A stretch of 64,000 bases of DNA, taken from Candidatus Hydrogenedentota bacterium. Its GTDB lineage: Bacteria; Hydrogenedentota; Hydrogenedentia; Hydrogenedentales; SLHB01. The notes beneath the pieces are model-generated. The model did not search any database and was not told the origin of the DNA. It saw only the letters and a program-made list of their open reading frames with translations. Positions within the stretch are counted from its first letter, which is position 1; each line of letters begins with the position of its first letter. The stretch covers positions 1 through 64,000 of the forward strand of contig JACRLJ010000002.1 in the NCBI GenBank assembly GCA_016215105.1, written 5' to 3'. Below are positions 1-9,102 of this stretch, one piece after another. A program made the translations under genes and the position numbers.

Positions 1-786
1 CGAAACACATCCACGCATTCCCCCGAATGGCCACTCACCAAATTCGCCGCTCGCGAGCGCCGCAACTACCGCTCGCGTTAGGCCGTTTTCCCCGCTCGCG
101 CTACCCCGAATTCACCAACTGCTCGCGCCCGAAATATGCAGTTCTTGCTTTTCCTCGCCATCCCATAGCCCCCCGGTCATTGTCCCTCGCCCCTCCTACT
201 TGTCCCTTGTCAATTGTCCATTGCCCTTTCTTACCCGAATGGCGGTAAGAAAGGGCGTAGCGTTCCTGACGTAATCCACCTCCGTCAACTGTAACGCTGG
301 CATCGCGGCGGCCGGACTATGCCGGCAAGATGCCGGCGCTACACCGGATTTCGTGATCAATTCCCCCTATATGTATAGGGCGTCCGTTTCGGCTTTTCGC
401 GTTGATGATCGGAGCAGTGGAACTGCGTACGGAAGCGCAAGACTGGGGACCGAGGTGTCCCCAGGGCTGCAGGGCTGAGATAAGGCGGGGTTCAGCACCC
501 GGGGCACGCGGGGGGACGATCCGCCAGAACCCGCCGAGTTAGCCCATTTTCGAAACAAGGGGTCAGCCATGATAAGCCATTGTAAGCTATTGAGTTGTGG
601 AGGCGATGGCGGAGTGTGTCGGGGCCTTGGTTTGGCACGGGCGAGGAAGGGTAAATTGGCGGAACGACGATAGTTCTGGTCGTGCATAGCAGAAATTCCT
701 ACGACTTGCCTTTCGCTCCCGGAACATCAGCAGAAATATGGGTAGGGTATCATTGATTCACGGCCTGCTTCCTACCCTACCGGCGC
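1..786. other. Long region without a supported gene
   Basis: No reading frame here has a convincing start, ribosome binding site or recognisable protein. The stretch holds a GCCGGC-rich inverted repeat near 295-341 and ends in the promoter of the HTH-ParA gene. The rest looks like non-coding or decayed sequence. Confidence 0.5.
295..341. repeat. REP-like GCCGGC palindromic repeat, copy 1
   Basis: Two GC-rich arms, GCTGGCATC... and GCCGGCAAGATGCCGGCG, can pair imperfectly. The second arm nearly matches the repeat at 17840-17896, so this looks like a dispersed intergenic palindrome of the host chromosome. Confidence 0.45.
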
Positions 787-815
787 TTGACATTATTGTG
801 AGTTTCATTTACACT
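787..815 (+). promoter_or_regulatory. Sigma70-type promoter of the HTH-ParA gene
   Basis: TTGACA at 787-792 and TACACT at 810-815 are separated by exactly 17 bases. The predicted transcript starts near 822, shortly before the ATG at 850. Direct repeats overlap the spacer and the start region, so the promoter is probably repressed by a bound protein. Confidence 0.7.
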
Positions 816-851
816 GTGAATAAACCTTTCATCGTGAATGGAGTTTTCGAT
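798..851 (+). promoter_or_regulatory. Three GTGA(A/G)T direct repeats at 18-bp spacing (putative operators)
   Basis: GTGAGT at 798, GTGAAT at 816 and GTGAAT at 834 are spaced exactly 18 bases apart. They run from the promoter spacer to the start codon. A row of half-sites over a promoter is typical of autoregulated partition operons. The likely ligand is the N-terminal HTH of the ParA-like protein encoded just downstream (inference). Confidence 0.5.
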
Positions 852-1899
852 GTCGACGAAAGACGACGATTTAGTGGGACTGTTTGAAGTCGCAAAGATG
901 GCTGGGGTGACTCCGGCAGCGGTGGCTAACTGGCGGACTAGGCACGCTGAGTTTCCGCCAGCTATCTCGGAGCTTCGGTCTGGGCCGGTCTTTCAACGTA
1001 GCCAAGTGCGAAAATGGCTCAAGAAAAGGAGGGTTAGTATGGCAACGGTGATTTGCACGATCAATCTAAAGGGTGGCGTGGGCAAGACCACGACGACGGT
1101 AGCCGTGGGTGAGATAATGGCGCAGGCATTTAGAAAGCGTGTTCTGATCATTGACCTCGATCCTCAGACCAACGCTACCACCATGCTCATCGGCGAAGAA
1201 AAATGGGAAGAACTCAACAAGAATGGTAATACGTTAGCCCAGCTATTCCAAGACGCACTCAACGAAGATCCGGCGAGTTACCGTTTCAACTTCGAAAAGA
1301 CCCTTCAATGCGGCGTGTCGAATGTCCGAGATGTCCAAAACCTGGATCTGATTCCGTCTAGCCTCGATCTCATCGACGTGCAGGACCGTCTCGCGGCAAT
1401 GCCAAGCGGTCGCTTCTACACAAACAGCCCGACGGAGGTCCTTCGCAGAGCCGTGAAACCCGTGTTGGACAACTACGACTACGTACTGATTGACTGCCCG
1501 CCTAACCTTGGTCTCATCACCCTCAACGGCCTGCGGATTGCGAATGGATACATCATCCCGACAATCCCAGACGTGCTGTCTACGTACGGTATTCCACAGA
1601 TAGTGACTCGAATCAAGGGCTTTTCAGAGAGTATAGGTGAACCGGTTGAGCCATACGGTATTGTCGTAACCAAGTATCAATCGAATTCATCGCTGCACAA
1701 TCGCACGCTCAAGCAACTTCGCGACGATCGTGCGAAGTATCCGCATGTATTCTCAGCGGTTGTTCCACAGGCGAACCAGATCGCAGAATCCGCGGAGTTC
1801 ACGCCCATTGGCACGCTTCGCCAGAAGTACGGATATGCCGGGCAGTATGATGTGTTCCACGCCCTGACGAGCGAAATTCTGAAGGCGGTGGAACAATGA
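850..1899 (+). CDS. HTH-ParA fusion ATPase
   Basis: A 349-residue protein with two parts. Residues about 8-62 look like a MerR/AlpA-type helix-turn-helix (EVAKMAGVTPAAVANWR, then a basic tail). Residues 66-349 form a ParA/MinD-type P-loop ATPase with deviant Walker A KGGVGKTTT (74-82), Walker A' DLDPQTNAT and Walker B VLIDCPPNLG. ParA ATPases segregate plasmids or position cargo by ATP-dependent DNA binding, and those with an N-terminal HTH also repress their own operon. The start is taken at 850 because GGAG lies six bases upstream; the earlier ATG at 838 has none. The next gene overlaps by four bases, so the two are translationally coupled. No canonical ParB is present. This may be the partition cassette of a decayed integrated plasmid or element. 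Confidence 0.85.
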   Translation: MSTKDDDLVGLFEVAKMAGVTPAAVANWRTRHAEFPPAISELRSGPVFQRSQVRKWLKKRRVSMATVICTINLKGGVGKTTTTVAVGEIMAQAFRKRVLIIDLDPQTNATTMLIGEEKWEELNKNGNTLAQLFQDALNEDPASYRFNFEKTLQCGVSNVRDVQNLDLIPSSLDLIDVQDRLAAMPSGRFYTNSPTEVLRRAVKPVLDNYDYVLIDCPPNLGLITLNGLRIANGYIIPTIPDVLSTYGIPQIVTRIKGFSESIGEPVEPYGIVVTKYQSNSSLHNRTLKQLRDDRAKYPHVFSAVVPQANQIAESAEFTPIGTLRQKYGYAGQYDVFHALTSEILKAVEQ

Positions 1900-2312
1900 C
1901 TCTCCACAAGAAGCTGAAGGCCGTTTTCAGCGAACTCCTTGCCGAAGTCGAGCGGAACGATCATCTTCGAACAACATTGAATAGCATACTTGAAGATCCG
2001 AAGGAATCCACCGAATCACCTCCACAGAAGAGTGCCCGCAGACAACCAGGCCGATTCGATCCAATGGCGTTGCACCGTCAGAATCCAAAAGAACTGCCGC
2101 GACGGCTGGACGAACTCACGGTCGACGAACTGAAGGACATCATTGCGGAAAACGGCATAGATCGAGCCAAACTGGCCATGAAATGGAAGACAAAGGACCG
2201 ATTGATACAACTCATAGTAGACACTGTTGAGAGCCGTGCCTTGAAGGGCGATGTTTTTCGCACGCCCCTTACTGAGAGATTGACTGATCAAAGCGCAGAC
2301 CGCAGCGGCTGA
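1896..2312 (+). CDS. Small SAP-like protein coupled to ParA
   Basis: A 138-residue charged protein whose ATG overlaps the ParA stop (ATGA). Residues about 72-110 resemble a SAP or Rho-N type DNA-binding fold (LTVDELKDIIAENGI, then a basic KWKTKDRLIQLIV). The N-terminal half is helical with a proline- and serine-rich linker. Position and size suit a ParB-like adaptor or DNA-binding partner of the ParA protein, but there is no ParB nuclease or HTH signature. The role is inferred from position only. Confidence 0.6.
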   Translation: MTLHKKLKAVFSELLAEVERNDHLRTTLNSILEDPKESTESPPQKSARRQPGRFDPMALHRQNPKELPRRLDELTVDELKDIIAENGIDRAKLAMKWKTKDRLIQLIVDTVESRALKGDVFRTPLTERLTDQSADRSG

Positions 2313-2672
2313 ATATCAGTCTTGACAAGCGGTGGCGGTTCCGCGATTTCAGCTTCTCTTGATGCCGTCATACCAGACACGAAGTGATCTCCATGTCGAG
2401 ACTGGTACCGCAAAGCTCACGGACCTTGACGCTGCGCTTTCGAAACATTGATTTCCTCAGTGACTTGGCTTTTCGAATCCATCGCCAAAGCATCTCAAAC
2501 CATGACCGATTCCGCATGCGACGGGCGCGTTCGTCGAAAGCTCCCTATAGGATGGGCTCGGCGACATGGTTGAAGCCCATGCCAGAGGTCCAAACGCACG
2601 CCCCAGAATCCGTCGGCGGAGTAGAGTCGGCCTTAGGGCTTCAGCGCCATCAAGGCCCCCCGCTAGGAGTTG
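2313..2672. other. Intergenic region without a supported gene
   Basis: No frame has a ribosome binding site or a recognisable product. The frames on both strands are interrupted and atypical in composition. It may be decayed sequence next to the toxin-antitoxin pair. Confidence 0.4.
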
Positions 2673-2999
2673 CTAACTATCATTCTCGTCTCCGGTGATG
2701 CCGGAGAGGACAACGGGCTGACGGTCGGGGAATTCGGCGATGAGCGACAGGTTGCCACCCATGGCCTCGATGGTCTTCCGGAGTGTGGACAGCAGGAGGT
2801 TGCTGCGCTTCTCGAGGCGGGAAACACTGTCTTGGCTAATGCCAAGCGTCTTGGCCATGCGCGTCTGCGTGAGCTTGCGAGCGCGCCGAAGCTCGCGCAG
2901 GGTCATTTCCTCGGCGATGAGCTGGGCGGCGCGGATCTCGATCTTCTTGCGTTGGGCGGGGCGAAGCTTCCTGATTTTGTCATTCACGTTTGTGGGCAT
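2673..2999 (-). CDS. XRE-family antitoxin, HigA-like
   Basis: A 108-residue protein with a central XRE/Cro helix-turn-helix (about residues 35-85). The recognisable core is LTQTRMAKTLGISQDSVSRL, followed by an IEAMGG segment typical of HigA-type antitoxins. It would bind the toxin encoded immediately upstream and repress the operon. The toxin stop and this ATG are two bases apart, so the order is toxin then antitoxin, as in higBA. The basic N-terminal extension of about 30 residues is longer than in many relatives. Confidence 0.8.
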   Translation of the reverse strand: MPTNVNDKIRKLRPAQRKKIEIRAAQLIAEEMTLRELRRARKLTQTRMAKTLGISQDSVSRLEKRSNLLLSTLRKTIEAMGGNLSLIAEFPDRQPVVLSGITGDENDS

Positions 3000-3001
3000 G
3001 G

Positions 3002-3364
3002 CTAGTTCCTTTCCCGTTTCAGCCGGGCGAGATGAGCATCGAAACGGTCATCGGCTTTGCGAATCAATTCGTGGTAGAACTGTCTTTCGCTGACACCTGA
3101 TTTATCTCCAGCCACAAGCAGGATGGCCTTACGCTTCGTATCGAAAGCGAACGCCACTCTCCACTCGCCGTCAGCGGCGCTGAAGCGGAGTTCTTTCATA
3201 TTAGCGTGGCGAGAGCCGTTCAGGGTATCCACGCGAGGTCGCTTCAATTGCGGACCGAACCGTTCGAGAAGGCGGGCCAAAGCCAGAATTTCGAGCTGCA
3301 CATCCTCGTGCAGTTCGTCGAACTCCGGCTCAAACTCGTCGCCAATCTCAACGACCCAGTTCAT
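3002..3364 (-). CDS. RelE/HigB-type toxin (Gp49-like)
   Basis: A 120-residue protein of the phage-derived Gp49/HigB toxin type. A domain with E..FEPEFDEL near the N-terminus is followed by a LKRPRVDTLNGSRHANMKEL region and then WRVAFAFDTKRKAILLVAGDK. Members are ribosome-dependent mRNA interferases. I start at the ATG at 3364, where similarity begins; the longer open frame upstream to 3556 shows no homology. It is the first gene of a two-gene operon with the HigA-like antitoxin. Catalytic residues of this family are poorly conserved, so activity cannot be judged from sequence. Confidence 0.78.
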   Translation of the reverse strand: MNWVVEIGDEFEPEFDELHEDVQLEILALARLLERFGPQLKRPRVDTLNGSRHANMKELRFSAADGEWRVAFAFDTKRKAILLVAGDKSGVSERQFYHELIRKADDRFDAHLARLKRERN

Positions 3365-3520
3365 GACTGAATTATGACATGGAATACATATGGTGTCAAG
3401 TCCATATAAGCCCAGTTTCGGCGCGTCGAACGGCGGCTGGGGCAGCCGCAGTGCCCACCGCGCCGTACCCGCAACGCGACCTCCTGCGCCACTCGCCGGG
3501 AATAGGCCGGGAAGATCGTG

Positions 3521-3526
3521 TATAAT
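3521..3526 (+). promoter_or_regulatory. Possible -10 element of the radical SAM gene
   Basis: A perfect TATAAT preceded directly by TG lies about 90 bases upstream of the ATG at 3620. No good -35 hexamer is seen at the right distance, so this is tentative. Confidence 0.3.
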
Positions 3527-3619
3527 GGGTTTCTGTGAGTTCCGATGCGGCAACATGGGTAGTAGCAGGCGCTGTCAGGCCCGTCCCTTGCCCGCCAGAC
3601 AAAATCCGAAGAGCGAGCC

Positions 3620-6226
3620 ATGAACCTTAAAGAAGTCCTGTACAACGAGATATTGCCCGTGGTGGAGAAGCCCTCGCGCTATCTCGGTACGGAGCTGAAT
3701 ACGACGCACAAGAACGCGGACGCCGTTGATTTGCGTATCGCCTTGGTGTTCCCCGACCTGTACGACTTGGGTCTGGGCAACTTGGGAATTCTGATTCTGT
3801 ACGCGATTCTCAACGAGCGCCCCTGGTGCTGGGCAGAGCGCGCCTATGCCCCGGCGCCGGACATGGAACGGGAACTGCGCGCGCGCGGCCTTCCGCTGTT
3901 CTTGAACGAGTCGAAGGACTCCGTCGGCGACGTGGACATGATCGGCATCACGCTCCAGTCCGAATTGACGTACACCAACATCCTCACGGTGATCGACATG
4001 GCGGGCCTGCCTCTGCGCTCTAGCGCGCGACAGGATTCCGATCCGCTGGTGTTTGCCGGGGGACCCGCGGTGTTCAATCCGGAGCCGCTCGCGCCGTTCA
4101 TCGACTTCTTTGTCATGGGCGAGGGCGAAGATGTCATCGTGGAAATCGCCGAGTTGGCGCGCACGCTACGCGGAACGACGCGCCGCGAAAAGCTCGAGGC
4201 CTTCGCCAAACTCGAAGGCGTCTATGTCCCCGAACTGTATCCGATGGAGACGCTGCCGAACGGTCAGATCGTTCCGAAAGAGGACGCGCCGAGAATCCGC
4301 AAGCGCGTCGTGCAGGATTTCGACGGCGCGACCTTCCCGACGAATTACATCGTGCCGTTTACGCAGCAGGTACACGATCGGCTCGCGCTGGAAGTGCTGC
4401 GCGGTTGTACGCAGGGCTGCCGGTTCTGTCAGGCGGGCATGGTCACGCGGCCCGTGCGCGAGCGCAGTCTGACCAAGATTGACGAATTGATGGAGCGCGC
4501 GCTGGACGCCACGGGCTACGAGGAAGTGTCGCTGGTGTCGCTGTCCACGTGCGACTTTTCGCGCCCGCGCACGCTGGTGCAGCAAGCCGCGAACCGCGCC
4601 GCGGAGAATGACGTGGCCGTCTCGCTGCCGTCACTCCGGCTCGACTCGTTCAGCGTGGAACTCGCGGACATGGTCGCGGGTGTGCGCCGCAGCGGGCTGA
4701 CCTTCGCGCCGGAAGCCGCCAGCCCGCGGTTGCGCGCCGTGATCAACAAGTGGATTCCCGATGAGGACCTGCTCAAGATGGCGTGCGAGGCCTATGCGCG
4801 CGGCTGGGAACATGTGAAGACCTATTTCATGATCGGCCTGCCCACGGAACGCGACGACGATATCGAGGCGATTGTGGACTTGTGCAAGCGCACGCTCGAA
4901 ATGGGCCGCAAGCTGAATCCGAAGGCCAAGGTCCACACCGGCGTTTCGACTTTCGTCCCGAAACCGTTCACGCCCTTCCAGTGGGCCGCGCAGATTTCCT
5001 ACGACGAGACCGAGCGCAAGCAGAACATTCTCGAGCAGGGTTTCAAGAAAGTTCCGGGGGTGAAGTTCGGACGCCACACTCCTGAGACCACGTTTATCGA
5101 AGGGCTTTTTGCGCGCGCGGACCGGCGCGCCGCCGATCTGCTCGAGGCGGCCTGGCGCCGCGGCGCGCGATTCGAGGCGTGGGACGAACTCCTCAACATC
5201 ACCGCGTGGCGCGAAGCCGTCGCGGAAACGAATTTCGACGTCGCCTTCGAGCTTCGCGAGCGCGCCCTCGACGAGCGCCTGCCCTGGGACCACATCGACG
5301 TCCTCATCCCGAAGAAGTGGTTCCAGGAGGACTGGCAGCGCGCGATGGAACTCAAGCACGCCGCCGACTGCCGCGCGGGCAAGTGTCACATGTGCGGTGT
5401 GATTCGCCGCGAGCGCGACCTCTGCGTGCATATGCTCAAGCGCCAGAAGGCCGGCCGCATCGAGGAGGCGGATTGGAAACCCGCGCCGGCGCCCAAGCGC
5501 GTTGAACCCGAACCCGCGCAACGGCTCCGCTTCCGCATTGGCCGGACGGGCGAGGCCCGGTTCCTTTCGCACCTCGAAACGATGAATGCATGGGTGCGCA
5601 CGCTGCGCCGGGCCCGCACGCCCCTGTCTTACTCGCAAGGGTTCCACGCGCATCCTAAGCTGACGTTTTCGACGGCCGCGCCGGTGGGTGAAGAGTCCAT
5701 CGGTGACTACATGGACATAATTCTGCGCGAACGCGTTGCGCCAGAGGACCTGTTGCAGCGCATCGCCGCCACGGTACCCACGGGATTTCGCGCATTCGAC
5801 GTCGTCGAGGCGCCGGTGCGCGCGCCATCCCTGATGAGCAGCGTCACCGGATTCACCTACCGCCTCAGCGGCGCGGGCGACCCGCAGGATGTCGCCGAGC
5901 GCATTGACACGATCATGAACTCGGACGCGCTCGAGGTAACGCGGCGAAAAGCGGGCGGGTCGAGCGGCCGGCGCGGGAAACGTCCGCAGGAAAAGTCGCT
6001 GGATCTGCGCCCGCTGATTACGGGGATGTGGCTGCGCGGCCAAGCTACGGCTCAGGTTGTTGTCGAGTTCGAGACCCGCGTGATCAACAATCAGGTCGCG
6101 AAACCCCGCGAGGTGATGGCGCTGCTGGGGTTGAACCCGGCGTCAACACAGGTCCTGAAAATGGTGACGGACTTGGCGGACAATTTCCAGGAAGCGGGAA
6201 CCTGCGCCGCCGCTGGCGTCGAGTAG
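3620..6226 (+). CDS. Radical SAM protein with DUF2344 domain (TIGR03960/TIGR03936 type)
   Basis: An 868-residue two-domain protein. Residues about 1-600 contain an N-terminal B12-binding-like region and a radical SAM core with the cluster motif C263-x3-C267-x2-C270 (GCTQGCRFCQAG). Residues about 620-860 are the DUF2344 domain, beginning near RLRFRIGRTGEARFLSHLE and including YSQGFHAHPKL. In many bacteria the two halves are separate adjacent genes upstream of rne/rng and rplU; here they are fused, the common arrangement in TIGR03960 proteins. The function of the family is not firmly established; a role in RNA modification has been suggested from context. A cysteine pair (CHMCG) lies between the domains. 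Full length, chromosomal in character. Confidence 0.88.
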   Translation: MNLKEVLYNEILPVVEKPSRYLGTELNTTHKNADAVDLRIALVFPDLYDLGLGNLGILILYAILNERPWCWAERAYAPAPDMERELRARGLPLFLNESKDSVGDVDMIGITLQSELTYTNILTVIDMAGLPLRSSARQDSDPLVFAGGPAVFNPEPLAPFIDFFVMGEGEDVIVEIAELARTLRGTTRREKLEAFAKLEGVYVPELYPMETLPNGQIVPKEDAPRIRKRVVQDFDGATFPTNYIVPFTQQVHDRLALEVLRGCTQGCRFCQAGMVTRPVRERSLTKIDELMERALDATGYEEVSLVSLSTCDFSRPRTLVQQAANRAAENDVAVSLPSLRLDSFSVELADMVAGVRRSGLTFAPEAASPRLRAVINKWIPDEDLLKMACEAYARGWEHVKTYFMIGLPTERDDDIEAIVDLCKRTLEMGRKLNPKAKVHTGVSTFVPKPFTPFQWAAQISYDETERKQNILEQGFKKVPGVKFGRHTPETTFIEGLFARADRRAADLLEAAWRRGARFEAWDELLNITAWREAVAETNFDVAFELRERALDERLPWDHIDVLIPKKWFQEDWQRAMELKHAADCRAGKCHMCGVIRRERDLCVHMLKRQKAGRIEEADWKPAPAPKRVEPEPAQRLRFRIGRTGEARFLSHLETMNAWVRTLRRARTPLSYSQGFHAHPKLTFSTAAPVGEESIGDYMDIILRERVAPEDLLQRIAATVPTGFRAFDVVEAPVRAPSLMSSVTGFTYRLSGAGDPQDVAERIDTIMNSDALEVTRRKAGGSSGRRGKRPQEKSLDLRPLITGMWLRGQATAQVVVEFETRVINNQVAKPREVMALLGLNPASTQVLKMVTDLADNFQEAGTCAAAGVE

Positions 6227-6395
6227 GCGTTCGACAAAGCCGCGCAACGCGCCGGTGTGTCCATGCGCGCGTTTCCGTACATGGTGTGAATACGAGGCGC
6301 GACATCGATTGTGGCATTGCCAGCCTGTAAGATTCTACCAAGGCACCGGCAGACTGGATAGTACGGCGGCGAATACGAAAGTGGAGATTGCGCGA

Positions 6396-7331
6396 ATGAA
6401 ACGATGGACATGTGTCGTGATGGGGATACTGATGATGGGCGGATGCGAAACGTTCAAAGCGGGCGCGCCGAAAGGCGCAATTCAAGTGATTGGTCATCGC
6501 GGCGCCAGCGCCTACGCGCCGGAGAATACGCTGGCCTCGTTTCGCTTGGCGCAGGAACTGGGCGCGGACTGGTTCGAGTTGGACGTCCACCTGAGTAAGG
6601 ACGGCGAGGTCGTCGTGATCCACGATGGCGACGTGGACCGCACCACCACCGGGCGGGGCAATGTGCGGGACCTGACCCTGGCGCAGTTGAAGGCGATGGA
6701 CGCCGGGTCCAAGAAAAATCCGAAATACGCCGGGGAACCGTTGCCCACGTTGGCGGAAGCGCTCGACTTGGCGCGCGGCAAGTGCGGGGTCTATATCGAA
6801 ATCAAGGACGACGATGACGATGACGACCTTATGGCCAAGATTCTTCGCGACGCCGAAGGACAGGAACGCGGCTCGGACGGGCTGCTGCGCACGATGATGA
6901 AACGCATCCAGGACAGCGGCACGCGCAATCTCGAGTTGACGCGCAAGACGATTGCGTTGGTGCGTGAGCGGCGCATGGGGCGGGGCGTGGTCCTCCAATC
7001 CTTCTCGCCTATTGTCTGCGCGGTCGCGCTGGCCGAGGCGCCGGAGCTGCGCACGGAATTCCTCGGCGCACAAAGCGATAAGCATCCCGAGTATTGGAAC
7101 GCCTACATGCGCTGGGCCGCCCTGCTTCCCGTCGCCGGCATGAACGTGAGCGACGACTCGCTTACCGAAGAGCGCCTGAAACAGTTCCACCATGCCAAGC
7201 GAACTGTCGCGGTGTGGACGGTGGACGACGAAGCGGATATGCGCAAGTTAGCCGGCTGGGGCGTTGACGGCATCATCTCGAACCGGCCCGACGCGCTGCT
7301 GCGCGTGCTCAAGGAGATGGGAAAACACTAG
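6396..7331 (+). CDS. Lipoprotein glycerophosphodiester phosphodiesterase
   Basis: A 311-residue GDPD-family enzyme that should hydrolyse glycerophosphodiesters to glycerol-3-phosphate and an alcohol outside the cytoplasm. The start at 6396 gives a lipoprotein signal (lipobox LMMGGC, Cys17). Catalytic signatures follow: GHRGA with H33-R34, PENT (E43), ELDVHLSKDGEVVVIHD, then YIEIKDD. Metal ligands E and D in the ELDVH motif are present. An acidic run of seven aspartates follows the IEIK motif where metal-binding residues are expected; this is unusual and may shift the metal site. The C-terminal WTVDDEADM and DGIISNRPD motifs are typical. A GGAG lies 10 bases upstream of the ATG. Confidence 0.88.
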   Translation: MKRWTCVVMGILMMGGCETFKAGAPKGAIQVIGHRGASAYAPENTLASFRLAQELGADWFELDVHLSKDGEVVVIHDGDVDRTTTGRGNVRDLTLAQLKAMDAGSKKNPKYAGEPLPTLAEALDLARGKCGVYIEIKDDDDDDDLMAKILRDAEGQERGSDGLLRTMMKRIQDSGTRNLELTRKTIALVRERRMGRGVVLQSFSPIVCAVALAEAPELRTEFLGAQSDKHPEYWNAYMRWAALLPVAGMNVSDDSLTEERLKQFHHAKRTVAVWTVDDEADMRKLAGWGVDGIISNRPDALLRVLKEMGKH

Positions 7332-7335
7332 CTGG

Positions 7336-8280
7336 TCAGTCCCTCTCCGCTTTCATCGAGAGCCTGCGGAATTCGATCTTGGCGTCATACGGACCGGGAA
7401 TCTCCCAACCGAGATTGAACGAGGTAATCGCAAGATCCTCGAGGCGCGTATTCTTGAGATAGCCGTGTTCACGCGTGATCGCAAGGGCGTCGCGAATCAA
7501 TTGGGTGAGATCGGCGTCCAGGCTCCGCCATTCGCCGTCACCCGTGCGACCTTTCCAGAACCGCTTCCCATCGAGCAGGCAGATGAACTTGCCCGTCGCG
7601 TCGTCTTTGCCGGAGTCGAGCGCGTAGTGCGGCGGTGGAATATCGTGACGCGCGTCGAAGAGCGGAAGTCCAAACCAAATCATGTCTCGATGATCCGGAT
7701 TGCCGGGCGTCAAGTTGTGTACGGTCCAGTAGGCGGACACCTGCGTGGTGTGCAGACCGCGATCTAGCTTCAATTCCGGCGCGGACTTGCAGAACGGGAC
7801 ACGAAAATCGAGCGCGAAGCGAATCCGTTTCTGTGCGTCGAGCCGCAGGGGCGTGTCGAACGCCTGCTCGATCAACAAGTGCGGCCAGGCTTCCCCCGGC
7901 GCGCGAAGATGACCCGCATATTCGACGATGCCTCGTCCCTCGAGGCTCAATTGCGTAACGCCGGCGTTCGCGCGAAGTATCTCCACGCGTTTGGTTGAAT
8001 TCTCGGCGACCCATGCGCCGTTTGCCGCCGGCGCGCAAACTCCGGGCTGCAAGAGATCCCGTGTAGCCCATTGGGCGATGCGCCAGTCCGGCGGACGCGG
8101 CGATGGCGTCTTGTCCGTTTGGAGAACACCGATTTCGATCTTCGGCGCGGGGTGACTCGCGGCGGTCAGTGAAAAGCCGTTCTTGAACTCCGTGTCCCGG
8201 AAGAGCTCGCGCCCGGCGGGCTGCTCCGGCGCCTGCGAAGTCACGTACACTGTTAGTGCGATGATTGCTGATGTAAACAC
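7336..8280 (-). CDS. Secreted hypothetical protein
   Basis: A 314-residue protein starting at a GTG. The N-terminus has a hydrophobic signal-like stretch (TSAIIALTVYV), and the body is rich in beta-strand-type sequence with aromatic and charged alternation. I do not recognise the family. The pattern resembles extracellular beta-sandwich proteins that environmental bacteria encode near polysaccharide genes. It converges on the glycerophosphodiesterase gene with only four bases between the stops. Confidence 0.6.
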   Translation of the reverse strand: MFTSAIIALTVYVTSQAPEQPAGRELFRDTEFKNGFSLTAASHPAPKIEIGVLQTDKTPSPRPPDWRIAQWATRDLLQPGVCAPAANGAWVAENSTKRVEILRANAGVTQLSLEGRGIVEYAGHLRAPGEAWPHLLIEQAFDTPLRLDAQKRIRFALDFRVPFCKSAPELKLDRGLHTTQVSAYWTVHNLTPGNPDHRDMIWFGLPLFDARHDIPPPHYALDSGKDDATGKFICLLDGKRFWKGRTGDGEWRSLDADLTQLIRDALAITREHGYLKNTRLEDLAITSFNLGWEIPGPYDAKIEFRRLSMKAERD

Positions 8281-8532
8281 GCGCGGGGCCTTTCCTGCTA
8301 GACAAACGTCATCTTCCAGTCAACCTTTATCACCTAGCCCGCAGACTCGCAAAAACAGATACCAAGACGCAAGTCCCGATTAGTCCCGGAGGCCAAGTCC
8401 TGCGTAAGCGCTTTGTTCAGATTGGTGCGCACCCTGTCGTCTTCTGACGACGCAACGATGCCTTGCAGTCAATGTGGCCTGTTGCCGCTTCACTCAACTG
8501 TGTGACACTTTCACTCTTCTTGTCATGCCGGA

Positions 8533-9027
8533 CTAATCCGGCGCTTCTCCCTTACCGGTATCCCCGACTTCGTCGCACCCAACTCCGAGTTTGTTCCTAA
8601 TTTTCTGCGTAGCTCGGTCAAAAAGGAGAACCTCGTCCTTATCCCAGGCGCGTTTCAATCTCAGAGAATGATAACTCCCACTTACCACGGTAAGTATTGC
8701 GCACGCCACCGCCGTGCGAGGCTGACTACCCATGATTGACAAGGAGATGAGCATAAGCGCCAAGTGTAGCCCACCGCAGGTCGCAAATAGGTATCCTTTC
8801 TTGCATCTATAGAACGTTACTGAGACTTGCTTAGCCAATCTAGCAGCGACAATTTCATGGACCGCACTACTAAGATACATCCTCTCCCCCTCGCTAGTAA
8901 GCCTATGTATCTGGGAGTAGCTCGAGGATTCCTGAGGCGGCAAGTCAATATATCGAACGCCCCGCAACTCGCAAAACCTCATCCAGTAGTCAAAGAACGC
9001 GCCATAGAGCTTCGTCAGCGCCGCCAT
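8533..9027 (-). CDS. Hypothetical membrane protein
   Basis: A 164-residue protein with a soluble N-terminal half and two adjacent hydrophobic segments (about residues 84-101 and 107-122: FATCGGLHLALMLISLSI and AVACAILTVVSG). A charged C-terminal tail follows. The topology suggests a two-helix membrane hairpin with both termini on the same side. No family is recognised. Confidence 0.5.
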   Translation of the reverse strand: MAALTKLYGAFFDYWMRFCELRGVRYIDLPPQESSSYSQIHRLTSEGERMYLSSAVHEIVAARLAKQVSVTFYRCKKGYLFATCGGLHLALMLISLSIMGSQPRTAVACAILTVVSGSYHSLRLKRAWDKDEVLLFDRATQKIRNKLGVGCDEVGDTGKGEAPD

Positions 9028-9102
9028 CCGTCATCTCCAGGGTCGAGTCGTTGTATGGCGCAAGTCACTTCATCCCGGTGGGTTCCGGCCGCCAAAACGA
9101 AC

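Noticed and set aside
2384-2698. Open frame that could be a transposase remnant
   Set aside because: The product resembles no transposase I can name on either strand, so I left the stretch as unassigned.
4631-6043. Open frame of 470 codons on the minus strand
   Set aside because: It lies entirely opposite the radical SAM/DUF2344 gene and follows from the GC-rich codon use of that gene. The product is arginine- and histidine-rich with no domain.
6084-7193. Open frame of 369 codons on the minus strand
   Set aside because: Antisense shadow of the radical SAM end and the glycerophosphodiesterase; no ribosome binding site and no domain.
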